Source: Saprospiraceae bacterium (GTDB lineage Bacteria; Bacteroidota; Bacteroidia; Chitinophagales; Saprospiraceae). From it: a stretch of 64,000 nucleotides of DNA. The notes under the pieces were generated by a model that did not search any database, was not told the DNA's origin, and saw only the letters and a list, made by a program, of their open reading frames with translations. Made by a program: the position numbers and the translations under genes. Shown here in pieces: positions 44,552-53,632 of the stretch (the stretch's first letter is position 1; every line of letters begins with the position of its first letter). The DNA lies in the NCBI GenBank assembly GCA_028280415.1, contig JANQLV010000057.1, positions 1 through 64,000 on the forward strand, in the 5' to 3' direction.

Positions 44552-45601
44552 TTAGTGGGCATAAATTGCCGCCCAGGAGGATCGAAGTACTTCGGGACTA
44601 TAGTATTTTTCCAGAAGTGATTGATTTAGAGAAACATCCCGCTCTTGGAGTATATTCTCCTGTGTAATAAGTCGATTACTGAATATTTGTATACCTCTTT
44701 TTTGAAAAGAACGGAAGGCTGTTGTGTCCGGATAGACATATACTGTTTTTCCCATAGCCAGTAAAGACGTGGTGACCCCCATCGCTTCCTGGCGTTTGTG
44801 GTTGAAGATCGCAATATGCATTTCATTAAGAAAATTACGGTAAGACTTTAGGTCCATGAAATCGACTATCGGAATAAATTTATCTCCGAATATTTTTGTA
44901 CCTAGATCAAGAACTTTTCTTTTATACTCCGGATAATTACCATAAGAGAGTGGGCAATACACTTCAATTTCCTGTTCTTTGTAAGCCTTTAATTGAGTAA
45001 AAATTTCTTCGTGCTCATTGCTGGGATCAGCAGAGTTGCCGACCAGAATTTTCCAGGTAGTTCCCGTTTTCTTTTGAATTGGAAACTCATGAACATTAAT
45101 GGTATTACTAAGATACATTGGGCTGTAAAAGAATTTTGCCTTAGAATCAAATATTTCATTGGCGAGTTCCGAGTCACCTTGAATATGGGTAATATGACCG
45201 TAGATGTTTTTTAGTGTATTCTTTTTTATAAAATTATAAAGGCTTTTTTTGGCATTACTCTCTTTTGTGCCAAGGTCCATTCCTCCATAAATTACCCAAT
45301 ACGTTTTTTTCAAAGCAAAACGGAGCAAAAAGAAAAAGTAAAGCACCGGGTTGCCATGGATAATGATTTTTGTAGCTTGCCTGAAATGTATATAAAGCTG
45401 TCTTAAATTTTGAAAAAAATACTTACTATGCGGAGAACCTAAATAGCCTATATTTGCCTGATTCAACAACTCTGCCTCTTTCGATTTGGAGATACATAAA
45501 AAATATTGATCTACCTCTTTAAATTCATCATTGAGAAAGCGAATGATAGGAACTGTAAACTTATTGGGCAATAGAATATGCAGAATGCGAGTTCTTGACA
45601 T
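44552..45601 (-). CDS. GT56-type 4-amino-4,6-dideoxygalactose transferase (WecF/RffT-like)
   Basis: A 349-residue protein resembling WecF, which transfers 4-acetamido-4,6-dideoxygalactose in enterobacterial common antigen. Typical features are LHILLPNKFTVPIIRFLN, WVIYGGMDLG and the GNSADPSNEH nucleotide loop, and FNHKRQEAMG. It overlaps the RffA-like gene by 41 bases, so the sugar made by that aminotransferase is very probably its donor. There is no WecD-type acetyltransferase, but a formyltransferase gene lies on the other side of RffA, so the transferred sugar may be N-formylated. Confidence 0.8.
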   Translation of the reverse strand: MSRTRILHILLPNKFTVPIIRFLNDEFKEVDQYFLCISKSKEAELLNQANIGYLGSPHSKYFFQNLRQLYIHFRQATKIIIHGNPVLYFFFLLRFALKKTYWVIYGGMDLGTKESNAKKSLYNFIKKNTLKNIYGHITHIQGDSELANEIFDSKAKFFYSPMYLSNTINVHEFPIQKKTGTTWKILVGNSADPSNEHEEIFTQLKAYKEQEIEVYCPLSYGNYPEYKRKVLDLGTKIFGDKFIPIVDFMDLKSYRNFLNEMHIAIFNHKRQEAMGVTTSLLAMGKTVYVYPDTTAFRSFQKRGIQIFSNRLITQENILQERDVSLNQSLLEKYYSPEVLRSSWAAIYAH

Positions 45602-46739
45602 TTGTTACAATACTTATTATTTGTTCTTGGCTTTTCGTATCGAGTTCGTAATAAAATGGTAATCGCAGCAGGCAATTAGTATATCGATCCGTTTCCGGAA
45701 GGATTCGACCATCGTGTTTGTCTTCATAAAATGGGCTAGTGTGTAAACTGATATAGTGAAAGACCGAAAGAATATCTTTTTCTTTCAATTGCTGAATAAT
45801 TAATGATCGTTGTTTTATAGATTGACAAATAAGGTAAAACATATGTGCATTATTGGTAGAAAAATCAGGAATATAAGGCAATTGTACTCCTTCTTCCAGG
45901 GCCCAGGTTTTAAGATTTTCATTATAATGCTGCCATATAGCTTTGCGTTTTGTCTGAATATCCTGCAAGTGTTCTAACTGTGCCCATAAAAAGGCAGCAG
46001 TAGCTTCAGAAGGGAGAAAGGAAGAACCCACATCTACCCAGCCATACTTATCTACTTCGCCTCTGAAAAAAGCAGAACGATTAGTACCTTTTTCCCAAAT
46101 GATTTCAGCTCTATCAAAAAATTGTTCATCATTGATAGCCAGCATACCTCCTTCGCCAGAAATAATATTTTTTGTTTCATGAAAAGAAAAAGTTCCCATA
46201 TGTCCGATTGAACCTAAAGGTCGACGATTACCCTTTTTATCGATATAATAATTGTCAATGGCTTGAGCTGCATCTTCAATGACGAATAAATTATATCGAT
46301 TGGCAAGGTTCATTATTTTATCCATATCGCAGGCCACCCCGGCATAATGGACAGGAACAATTGCTTTTGTCTTTTCAGTTATTAAAGGCTCAATGGCCTC
46401 TTCGTCCATGCCTGGATGATCCTTACGGGAGTCTACAAAAACGATCTTTGCTCCGCGAAGCACAAAGGCATTTGCGGTAGATACAAAGGTATAAGAAGGC
46501 ATAATGACTTCATCCCCAGGCTGAATATTAATGAGGATAGCAGACATTTCCAATGCATCTGTACAAGAGGAAGTAAGTAAGCATTTACCGAATCCGTATT
46601 GTTCCTGGAAAAAGTTTTGGCATTTTTGAGTAAAAAAACCATTACCCGATAATTTACCCGATAATACTGCCTGATACATATAATGCGCCTCCTTGCCAGT
46701 CAAATGTGGTTTATTAAAAGGGATTTTATAATTTTTCAT
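45561..46739 (-). CDS. dTDP-4-amino-4,6-dideoxygalactose transaminase (RffA/WecE-like)
   Basis: A 392-residue PLP aminotransferase. The N-terminal IPFNKPHLTGKEAHYMYQA and SGKLSGNGFFT are typical of RffA; VMPSYTFVSTANAFVLRGA, the PLP lysine in FSFHETKNIISGEGG and WEKGTNRSAFFRGEVDKY are also family marks. It converts dTDP-4-keto-6-deoxyglucose to dTDP-Fuc4N with glutamate. No RmlA or RmlB gene is in the window, so the substrate must come from elsewhere. The gene overlaps its formyltransferase neighbour by four bases and its glycosyltransferase neighbour by 41. Confidence 0.92.
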   Translation of the reverse strand: MKNYKIPFNKPHLTGKEAHYMYQAVLSGKLSGNGFFTQKCQNFFQEQYGFGKCLLTSSCTDALEMSAILINIQPGDEVIMPSYTFVSTANAFVLRGAKIVFVDSRKDHPGMDEEAIEPLITEKTKAIVPVHYAGVACDMDKIMNLANRYNLFVIEDAAQAIDNYYIDKKGNRRPLGSIGHMGTFSFHETKNIISGEGGMLAINDEQFFDRAEIIWEKGTNRSAFFRGEVDKYGWVDVGSSFLPSEATAAFLWAQLEHLQDIQTKRKAIWQHYNENLKTWALEEGVQLPYIPDFSTNNAHMFYLICQSIKQRSLIIQQLKEKDILSVFHYISLHTSPFYEDKHDGRILPETDRYTNCLLRLPFYYELDTKSQEQIISIVTNVKNSHSAYSIAQ

Positions 46740-47611
46740 TTGAATCGAAGTCTAAATTTTTTAGGAAAATGATATTCATTAGTATCTGGATTAAACATGT
46801 TATCGATTTTTAATAATCCTTTACCACAAACGACTACCGGACATCCTTCTCTTTTGAAAAGAACTTTACCGGGGCTTCGGTTTTCGATCAAAACATCATC
46901 AATGGTAGAAGCATCGTTAATAATATATTCTACTCCTTCGACAATTGTCCTGGCGCCTTGGTAGGGAAAGCCTACCGCATCGATATGTCGCTTTATTTTT
47001 TCAGCGGGCCAGGTCCAGTCAATATAGTAATCCTCAAAATCCCGCCAGAGTGAGAAAGAAGCTTCTGCCTCGTTTTGTTTTACTTGAGTTAATTCTTTAT
47101 GTATAGCTTCGGCGACAATTTTTTTTAAAAGTGATCCATAACAATTCGAAATCATCTCGATAGCTTCTTTGATTTTTATGGGATAAGTTATGGAACATTT
47201 TTCCAGGCCAACAATATCACCACTATCAAATTCTTCTTCTCCCAAGAGTGCCGTTACGCCTATCTCTGTATCTCCATTGATCAATGCAGAGACTAATGGA
47301 TTGAATCCTCTGTAGCGTGGAAGAATAGAGTCGTGAAAAACAATGAGTTTTTGTTGAGACTCTTTTGTAATCAGCCACCTCCAACCTATCGCAATCAGAA
47401 TTTCCGAGTCAATTTCTGTGCTTTGATTTCTATATTCATACTTTAATTGATGTTGAATACAAAACTGATTTAGCTCAGAAGAATAATCATTTTGTACATT
47501 TTTATCTTTTCCGATTATGACTTTATCGATATGTTTCAAGTCCTCGGGGGACAAAGCTTTTAGTGCTTTTAGAGCTTTTAGTCCAAGACCAAATATAGTA
47601 ATTGACAACAC
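46736..47611 (-). CDS. Formyltransferase-family protein, probable sugar N-formyltransferase
   Basis: A 291-residue member of the methionyl-tRNA formyltransferase fold. The catalytic triad region is present: IAIGWRWLI, HDSILPRYRGFNPLVSALINGD (Asn is replaced by Asp in the usual HxSLLP neighbourhood, with His kept) and EEFDSGDIVG with the catalytic Asp. The C-terminal WTWPAEKIKRHIDAVGFPYQGART is typical of sugar N-formyltransferases acting on 4-amino sugars. It starts at GTG 47611. It is coupled to the RffA-like gene, so dTDP-Fuc4N formylation is the likely reaction, with N10-formyltetrahydrofolate as donor. Confidence 0.82.
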   Translation of the reverse strand: MLSITIFGLGLKALKALKALSPEDLKHIDKVIIGKDKNVQNDYSSELNQFCIQHQLKYEYRNQSTEIDSEILIAIGWRWLITKESQQKLIVFHDSILPRYRGFNPLVSALINGDTEIGVTALLGEEEFDSGDIVGLEKCSITYPIKIKEAIEMISNCYGSLLKKIVAEAIHKELTQVKQNEAEASFSLWRDFEDYYIDWTWPAEKIKRHIDAVGFPYQGARTIVEGVEYIINDASTIDDVLIENRSPGKVLFKREGCPVVVCGKGLLKIDNMFNPDTNEYHFPKKFRLRFK

Positions 47612-47665
47612 GAATAGATTATATTCTCAAACTATCAGGAACGAAGATTGTACTAAGACAAATTC

Positions 47666-48463
47666 CTAATCCAAGGGACTTTTTATCCAATAAACACAAT
47701 AATCATCGACATTAATAATAAATGGCTTGAGATTGTTAAGACTGAGAAATTCATCTACTGCTTTTTTACAACCATCATAGGCTCTATAATCATCAATAAT
47801 AATGACTCCGCCAGGAACTAGTTTATCGTATAGATTTTCTAAGCAGACCTTGGTAGAAGCATACCAGTCTCCATCCAGTCGAAGCAGGGCAATCTTATTT
47901 ATTTGAGATGCTGAAACGGGTAGCGTATCTTGAAACCATCCTTTATGAATTCGTACCAGACTTGGCTCATAACCAATTTTATTCGTTATTAGTTCTTTGA
48001 CTTCCCGTTCGTTTCCACTTCCCCCCTGATCGGCGTATACCCCTTCAACAGGTTTAAGCTTGCCCTGGGCATTTTCCATACCCCCTACCAGCTTAATAGC
48101 ATTTTCTCCGTCTACCGCAGCATCGGGTTGGCAAATATCATCAAAGGCATCAAACAAGTGTAAGGTTCGGGCTTGTCCTTTCTTTTTTAGCTGATAAGCC
48201 ATTAAAGCTACACTTCCTCCTTTCCAAACACCGCATTCTACAAAATCGCCTGGTATGTCATTATTCAGAATATAATTGGTTGCATCAATGATATTCCGCT
48301 GACGTATCTCATATAACATCGTATTGGGCTGAATAATACTTTTTATTTCTGATGGAATATTGAGTTTCTCAAAATGAAATTTTGGCCTCCAAGTATCTTT
48401 TTTTACTATTTGATAACCTGCTTTTCCTAGAAAAGCATTAATGCTTTCTTTTACTTTTTGCAT
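47666..48463 (-). CDS. TylF/MycF-family O-methyltransferase
   Basis: A 265-residue protein matching the macrocin O-methyltransferase (TylF) family: FVECGVWKGGSVALMAYQL (SAM-binding loop), LHLFDAFDDI, and the metal-binding LLRLDGDWYASTKVCLENLY with VIIIDDYRAYDGCKKAVDEFL. The family uses SAM and magnesium to methylate sugar hydroxyls. It is likely to methylate one of the repeat-unit sugars. It overlaps the flippase gene by 26 bases and follows it in the operon. Confidence 0.9.
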   Translation of the reverse strand: MQKVKESINAFLGKAGYQIVKKDTWRPKFHFEKLNIPSEIKSIIQPNTMLYEIRQRNIIDATNYILNNDIPGDFVECGVWKGGSVALMAYQLKKKGQARTLHLFDAFDDICQPDAAVDGENAIKLVGGMENAQGKLKPVEGVYADQGGSGNEREVKELITNKIGYEPSLVRIHKGWFQDTLPVSASQINKIALLRLDGDWYASTKVCLENLYDKLVPGGVIIIDDYRAYDGCKKAVDEFLSLNNLKPFIINVDDYCVYWIKSPLD

Positions 48464-49898
48464 ATAAAAGTTTTTTTAGAAGAATATCTTTGATGGAAGA
48501 ATAAGTCTCATATTTCAATACTTCGCAAATTACAATTACTATAATGCCGCCACTAATGATTTGAATAAGGAGTTTGAGTAGAAAAGATTGAATCGATATC
48601 TGTCCCAAAAAATAAACCAGACAGCCCATAGTAGCAGCGATAAGAAAAGATGGAAAAATATCTTTTATTTGATCTTCGATGAAATACCCGATATGTCGAC
48701 CTGCCACACGGCCAAATAAATAAAAAGCGATGAGGCCATTTATGATCATTGCCAAAATCATGGGAACGATTCCATAAATAACCCCTACAATAATTACCGG
48801 AATGGTACATATTTGAAAAATAAATTGCAGCTTCAAATAAAGATCGGATCGCCCCAGTACATTTAATGCATTGATGTTAATTGAGTTAAGGGGTACAACC
48901 ATTCCAAAAAAGCATAGGAGTTGAAGGTATAAAATAGAGGGACGCCACTGTTCGCCAATAAGTGCAATAATTAGTGATTCAGAGGTAGCTCCCAGTCCAA
49001 ACATCAGGATGAAAATTATGAAAGCGGCTGAAGTCAGCAGTTTCTGAAATCCTCTTTTGAGCAGTACAGGATCATCCTGCACTTTTGCCAAAGCTGGATA
49101 ACCTACTCCGGTAAGGATATTTTCTATATTATTGCTGGACAGATTTTTGAACAATTCGGCACGGGTGTAAAAGCCAAGGGTCTGAGCAGAAAAATACTTT
49201 CCAATGACGATGTAATATATATTATTAAAGATAGTTCCGATTAAACCACTTAGGAGTAAATTGGAACCAAAACCGAATAACTCTCGAAAGGATTTTTTAC
49301 TAAACTCCAATGTTGGCTTCCATCTGTTCCACAACCAGAGGAAAAAAGAATTTATACCTTCCCGGCTCAAGGTTTTGCCAACGAGACTCCAGACACCGAA
49401 GCCTTTGACGGCCATTAAGATGGCGATTCCTCCGGATAATATAGTCGCTATAAGTGATATTTTGGTTTGTAGTTTAAAGTCAATTCTCTTGATGAGAATT
49501 GTCCTTTGTATGATTGTCAGAGAACTAATAATAAGGCTAATGGCAAGTACTTGCAATAATGCGGTTAACTGTGGTTCTCCAAAAAAAGCACTAACAAGAG
49601 GTGCGGAAAAAAAAAGAACTAAAAAGAATAAGCCACCAACTCCGAGATTAAAAAAAAAAGTAGTAGCATAATCCGTCTGCGTACAATCTTCTTTTCGAAT
49701 TAAGGCTTGACTAAATCCACTATTGATAAACATTTGGGAAATGGCAATAAAAACGGCAATCATCCCAATTAGCCCAAACTCTTCCGGTGTAAGCAAGCGT
49801 GCCAGGATAATGCCGATCACAAATTCGAGCCCCATTGCGGAGAACTTGTCAATAGCGTTCCAAAATAGACCGGCTATTGTTTTTTGTTTTAAAGACAT
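48438..49898 (-). CDS. wzx: Lipopolysaccharide/oligosaccharide flippase (Wzx, MOP superfamily)
   Basis: A 486-residue polytopic protein with about twelve to fourteen hydrophobic segments, starting with TIAGLFWNAIDKFSAMGLEF and ILARLLTPEEFGLIGMIAVF, the MOP/TuaB-type polysaccharide exporter signature. It should flip lipid-linked repeat units to the periplasmic side. The 76-base gap before it holds CAAAAGTA (49923-49930), a possible -7 box on the minus strand, without a clear -33 box. With one flippase for two initiating transferases, both may feed one export route. Confidence 0.92.
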   Translation of the reverse strand: MSLKQKTIAGLFWNAIDKFSAMGLEFVIGIILARLLTPEEFGLIGMIAVFIAISQMFINSGFSQALIRKEDCTQTDYATTFFFNLGVGGLFFLVLFFSAPLVSAFFGEPQLTALLQVLAISLIISSLTIIQRTILIKRIDFKLQTKISLIATILSGGIAILMAVKGFGVWSLVGKTLSREGINSFFLWLWNRWKPTLEFSKKSFRELFGFGSNLLLSGLIGTIFNNIYYIVIGKYFSAQTLGFYTRAELFKNLSSNNIENILTGVGYPALAKVQDDPVLLKRGFQKLLTSAAFIIFILMFGLGATSESLIIALIGEQWRPSILYLQLLCFFGMVVPLNSININALNVLGRSDLYLKLQFIFQICTIPVIIVGVIYGIVPMILAMIINGLIAFYLFGRVAGRHIGYFIEDQIKDIFPSFLIAATMGCLVYFLGQISIQSFLLKLLIQIISGGIIVIVICEVLKYETYSSIKDILLKKLLYAKSKRKH

Positions 49899-49974
49899 TT
49901 TCGCTGCATTGGGAATAAACTACAAAAGTAGCAGTAATTTATTTTATCCGGAGAGGTACTTTTAAAACAACTTC

Positions 49975-51831
49975 CTAGAGTTCGATTTTTTTTCTTTGAT
50001 ATAAATCAGATTTAGTTTGACGAGTTAATTCCTGAGAAATTTCTTCTTCTTTTTTATCAATAACTTTTAATAAAGTTTCAAAGAAAGTTTCACTGCGAGG
50101 CTGGAACCATCCGGGATTTAGTGAAAGCAACATTGATGAATCTTCATTGAATGCTTTGCTTTTCAGCGGATGATCAGGCTGCCAATAGCCCGCAAGGTTT
50201 TGGAATAGTTCTGCTTCCAGATATTCAACAGGAATAAATTCATTGCTGCCTGTTTCCAAAGCTTTAATGAGGCCATTGTCTTTATAAAATAGGATGGAAA
50301 CCTTACACTTGAACCAATTTTCAATTAAGGCTATATAGTCCGAAACAACTTTATCGGACATATCGGTAGCAACAACCAGACCCAGGCTGTGTCCCATGTG
50401 GATAATCTCCTGGATCATTCCGCTGATATCTCTGGAAAATAAATTATCCAATTTGGTTTCCGGATCCAGGCAGTAACAGGCTTTAATTCCTTTGCTATTT
50501 TCAATCCGGGCAGTTTTTAAACTATTTTCCGGATTGAACAATACCTGATGTACGATTGCTACTTTTCTGGAAGAATTATCCATTAATTGCAAAGGTTCGA
50601 CAAAGCGATATTTTGAATCCTCCAAAGTCTCTATTAAATCCGAATAATTATCAAAAGTCAGGTCCGATTTTCTGGTAGCTGGTAAATCTTCGAACTTCCC
50701 GCTTCGATGCCAATAACTTTCTCCATTATACTGATCCAGAAAATCAACGACTTCCCGAATAATTTTTTCAGCACTATTGCCATCCCCAAAAGCATCTTCT
50801 CTCGCCTTTTGAGGAGTCGGGAAATCTTCTAATAAACTCAGGAGTTTTTCAGTATCCGTATTTACTTCGATCGCCCAACCGCTTTCCACGGCTTGAGACC
50901 ACCAGCAATTTTCCATTGGAACTATGCAGGGTTTACGAGCAAAGAAGGCTTCTCGGGTTACCCCTCCTGAATCTGTAATGCAATATTTACAGGCAAGGAG
51001 CAATTTAAGAAAATCGAAATAGCCCTGAGGCTCAATCGTTTTTAAATTATTGGAAGGCTGCCAATCATATTTTTCTAAAAGATGCTTTACTCTTGGATGA
51101 ATCGGAAGTACTACAGGAATGGGACTATTGTCGAGGGCTGATAGCAGAGAGAGTAAAATTTCTTTTGAATCCGTGTTTTGAGCCCGGTGAATAGTAGCCA
51201 AATGGAAATTTCCCGCTGAAATGCCCATCTTGTTGAAATCAATATCAGAAAACTGATCTACTTTGGATTTACCCCAGCAAAATAAATCGAACATTGGATC
51301 GCCTACAAATTTAATCCGGTCTTTATGAAAGCCTTCCCGGATTAAATAGTTACCTGCTCTTTCCGTTACAGTCAGGCATAAAGAAGAAGCGTGATCTGTA
51401 AGCACCCGGTTGATTTCTTCGGGAACCTGATTACGGCGGTAGATTCTTTCCCCCGCTTCTACATGTATTAATGGAAGATTTTGCTGGACACTTACGATAG
51501 CTGCGGCCAGTGTGGAATTGGTATCACCGTAAACCAGTACTGCATCTGGTTGTTCCTCGCGAACCACCTCTCCTATTTTATGGATCATTTTACCCAACTG
51601 AACTTCGGGCAGACCTGATCCGATACCTAGATTAATTTTGGGTTTCGGAATATTGAGCTGTTCAAAAAATACACCACTCAGCATATGGTCGTAATGTTGT
51701 CCCGTATGCACGATAATTTCTTCAATACGTTGCTGATCTTTCGGTATATTTTTCAGGTAATTGGAAATAACCGCAACCTTGACTAATTGTGGTCGGGCAC
51801 CAATAACGGTAACAATTCGATACTTATTCAT
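49975..51831 (-). CDS. UDP-sugar 2-epimerase (WbpI/WlbD type) fused to an inactive deacetylase-like domain
   Basis: A 618-residue fusion. Residues 1-365 form a non-hydrolysing 2-epimerase: IGARPQLVKVAVIS (10-23), HTGQHYDHML, YGDTNSTLAA, HVEAGER, PEEINRVLTD, DSGGVTREAF. The start has GARPQ, as in WbpI, not the GTRPE of WecB, pointing to UDP-GlcNAc3NAcA as substrate. Residues 395-605 resemble the nearby deacetylase-like protein (52876-53592): YSDLIETLEDSKYRF, IVHQVLF where RHDIDF stands there, MGHSLGL where LGHEINVH stands, and LLSLNPGWFQ where LLIHPIWWQ stands. The Asp and His ligands of that site are gone, so the domain is probably a pseudoenzyme. The family is normally about 370 residues. 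Confidence 0.88.
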   Translation of the reverse strand: MNKYRIVTVIGARPQLVKVAVISNYLKNIPKDQQRIEEIIVHTGQHYDHMLSGVFFEQLNIPKPKINLGIGSGLPEVQLGKMIHKIGEVVREEQPDAVLVYGDTNSTLAAAIVSVQQNLPLIHVEAGERIYRRNQVPEEINRVLTDHASSLCLTVTERAGNYLIREGFHKDRIKFVGDPMFDLFCWGKSKVDQFSDIDFNKMGISAGNFHLATIHRAQNTDSKEILLSLLSALDNSPIPVVLPIHPRVKHLLEKYDWQPSNNLKTIEPQGYFDFLKLLLACKYCITDSGGVTREAFFARKPCIVPMENCWWSQAVESGWAIEVNTDTEKLLSLLEDFPTPQKAREDAFGDGNSAEKIIREVVDFLDQYNGESYWHRSGKFEDLPATRKSDLTFDNYSDLIETLEDSKYRFVEPLQLMDNSSRKVAIVHQVLFNPENSLKTARIENSKGIKACYCLDPETKLDNLFSRDISGMIQEIIHMGHSLGLVVATDMSDKVVSDYIALIENWFKCKVSILFYKDNGLIKALETGSNEFIPVEYLEAELFQNLAGYWQPDHPLKSKAFNEDSSMLLSLNPGWFQPRSETFFETLLKVIDKKEEEISQELTRQTKSDLYQRKKIEL

Positions 51832-51866
51832 AAATATTTATTTGAAGGTCGGATTGAATTATTTTA

Positions 51867-52883
51867 TTAATGAGAAATTACTTTGGAGGATTCTTCCTCA
51901 TAAATATCAAATCCACCATATTTATTGAGTTGAAAATATTTAATAGCCTCTTGCCCATTGGAAAAACAATCTTCCTTCTTGGGTCGATAATCAGATTCAT
52001 ATTCATTAACGAGAAGCAGACCGCCAAAACATTTTATCAGGAACTTTTTCGGGGTAAGTATTTCCACGATGGTTCCGACGGGAGCATTATCGTAACCATA
52101 TTCATGAACGTCAAAAATCTGGGCACTATAAATAACAAACCTATGATCGTTGATGAAAGAAAAAGCTCCATTAAAAGGGCGAGTCACTGCTCTGATAAAT
52201 CGTTCGATATGATTAACATCGCGTGTCCAATCTATTAAACTATCCGCAGGAGTACGTTTAGGATAATAAGAAGGACTCAAATCTTTTTGCTTTTTAAGCA
52301 CGATGTTATGCTCAAGCAAATTTTTAATGTTTTTTAAGATCAAATACTTCATCGCAAGAGTATTCTTAAAATGCATTGTTTCTCCTGTATCTTTTTCATT
52401 TATGGTAAACTTAAAAGTATCCAGGACATCTCCGGAATCAATTCCGGGATCATATTTAAACAGATTGGTATAAAAAACTTTTCTACCTTCTATAATTGAC
52501 CAGTTCATGGGGGAACGCCCCCTGCCCAGAGGTAAATTCATAGAACTCCCGTGCATTCCAAAAGCACCTATGGAAAGGTGACTTAGAATATCATTGGGAA
52601 TCAGTCTTTGCCATCCAATGACAAATACGAGATCCAGTTGAAGACTATTAATATAATTAATGTCGTCTTCGTCTTTTAAACTATACTTATTGGTATGGTA
52701 TACGGGGATATCCAGTGATTTCGCATAAGCTCCCACATCGTAGTAATCGGCCACTTTATTCTTATGGCCCAATTCTTTATCTATTGTGATAACTGCGGTG
52801 AGTGGAAAAATGGCGTGTAAACTTTCTATTAGAAAGCGCGTAGTTTGTTTACATCCAAAAACAGCTACTTTTTTTTCAGACAT
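51867..52883 (-). CDS. Formyltransferase-fold enzyme, second sugar formyltransferase candidate
   Basis: A 338-residue protein with VAVFGCKQTTRFLIESL, VIGWQRLIPNDILSH, FGMHGSSMNLPLGRGRSPMN and KYDPGIDSGDVLDTFKF, matching the core of methionyl-tRNA formyltransferase-like sugar enzymes. The C-terminal half has SPSYYPKRTPADSLIDWTRD and RAVTRPFNGAFSF, the linker and OB-fold-like region of that family. It may formylate an amino sugar. I take ATG 52883 (MSEKK), overlapping the deacetylase gene by eight bases, over the longer TTG reading at 52889. It differs strongly from the one at 46736-47611. Confidence 0.8.
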   Translation of the reverse strand: MSEKKVAVFGCKQTTRFLIESLHAIFPLTAVITIDKELGHKNKVADYYDVGAYAKSLDIPVYHTNKYSLKDEDDINYINSLQLDLVFVIGWQRLIPNDILSHLSIGAFGMHGSSMNLPLGRGRSPMNWSIIEGRKVFYTNLFKYDPGIDSGDVLDTFKFTINEKDTGETMHFKNTLAMKYLILKNIKNLLEHNIVLKKQKDLSPSYYPKRTPADSLIDWTRDVNHIERFIRAVTRPFNGAFSFINDHRFVIYSAQIFDVHEYGYDNAPVGTIVEILTPKKFLIKCFGGLLLVNEYESDYRPKKEDCFSNGQEAIKYFQLNKYGGFDIYEEESSKVISH

Positions 52884-53592
52884 GATCAATTATTTTTTGA
52901 AAAGGAATACAATTAGCAGCCATATGCTCTTTTAATTCATTAACTCGCTTTTGATAATACTGCATCAATTTTTGCGAAGTATCTGCACCTTTGATCTGCC
53001 ACCAGATAGGATGAATTAATAAATGTAAGGATCTCCCTTCTTTGAATACTTCCGAATTAAAGGGATGGCCGTATCGCCATACTCCCCTCGAATCCGCAAA
53101 ATATTTTATATGTTTAAAATACTTGCCTTGATAGGTATGTTCTATTCCATTAATAGAATTGTCATTGTTTAAAAATAAATCTTCGGGCCGGTGCAAGCTG
53201 ATTATATTAACTTTCGTTTCGAAGAGCATTTCAAAATATTGGACTTCCCTGGTCAATCCCGCTTCAATATCCTGATAAATGCTTGGGTCGAAATGCACGT
53301 TAATCTCATGCCCCAGAGCCTTAATTTTATTGATATATTTTTGATTGTTAGGGCTGCTTATATTGTAGGAATCGTTACAAACAAGAAAAAAATAAGTTGA
53401 TTGAATATTATACTGATGTTCCAGTTCGGCCATTTGCAAAGCCATGTGACAATCAAAGTCAATATCATGCCGCAGGATTACCTGGCCATGGGATTTGTTA
53501 AGTTCCTGGAACTTTATAAAATCATAGCCCTTGTCAAGAAGCGTTTTCAAAAAATCTTCATAATGATGGAGATCGGTGTCATTAAAAACCAT
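52876..53592 (-). CDS. Polysaccharide deacetylase-like protein
   Basis: A 238-residue cytosolic protein of NodB-like type: VILRHDIDFDCHMAL with the paired Asp, a STYFFLV strand, ALGHEINVHFDPSIY with two His, SLHRPED and LLIHPIWWQI. These are a complete metal-site set. The protein is shorter than exported deacetylases and has no signal. It probably works on a nucleotide sugar or lipid-linked unit. The C-terminal half of the fused epimerase two genes on resembles it but lacks the ligands. It overlaps the formyltransferase gene by eight bases, so the two may deacetylate and then formylate the same amino group (inference). Confidence 0.8.
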   Translation of the reverse strand: MVFNDTDLHHYEDFLKTLLDKGYDFIKFQELNKSHGQVILRHDIDFDCHMALQMAELEHQYNIQSTYFFLVCNDSYNISSPNNQKYINKIKALGHEINVHFDPSIYQDIEAGLTREVQYFEMLFETKVNIISLHRPEDLFLNNDNSINGIEHTYQGKYFKHIKYFADSRGVWRYGHPFNSEVFKEGRSLHLLIHPIWWQIKGADTSQKLMQYYQKRVNELKEHMAANCIPFQKIIDHV

Positions 53593-53632
53593 AATGCGGG
53601 TTGATAATTTTTTTAAAATAAAATTTTTAAGA

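Noticed and set aside
49261..49671. 136-codon plus-strand open frame inside wzx
   Set aside because: Antisense to a clear polytopic flippase; the reading is a by-product of hydrophobic codons.
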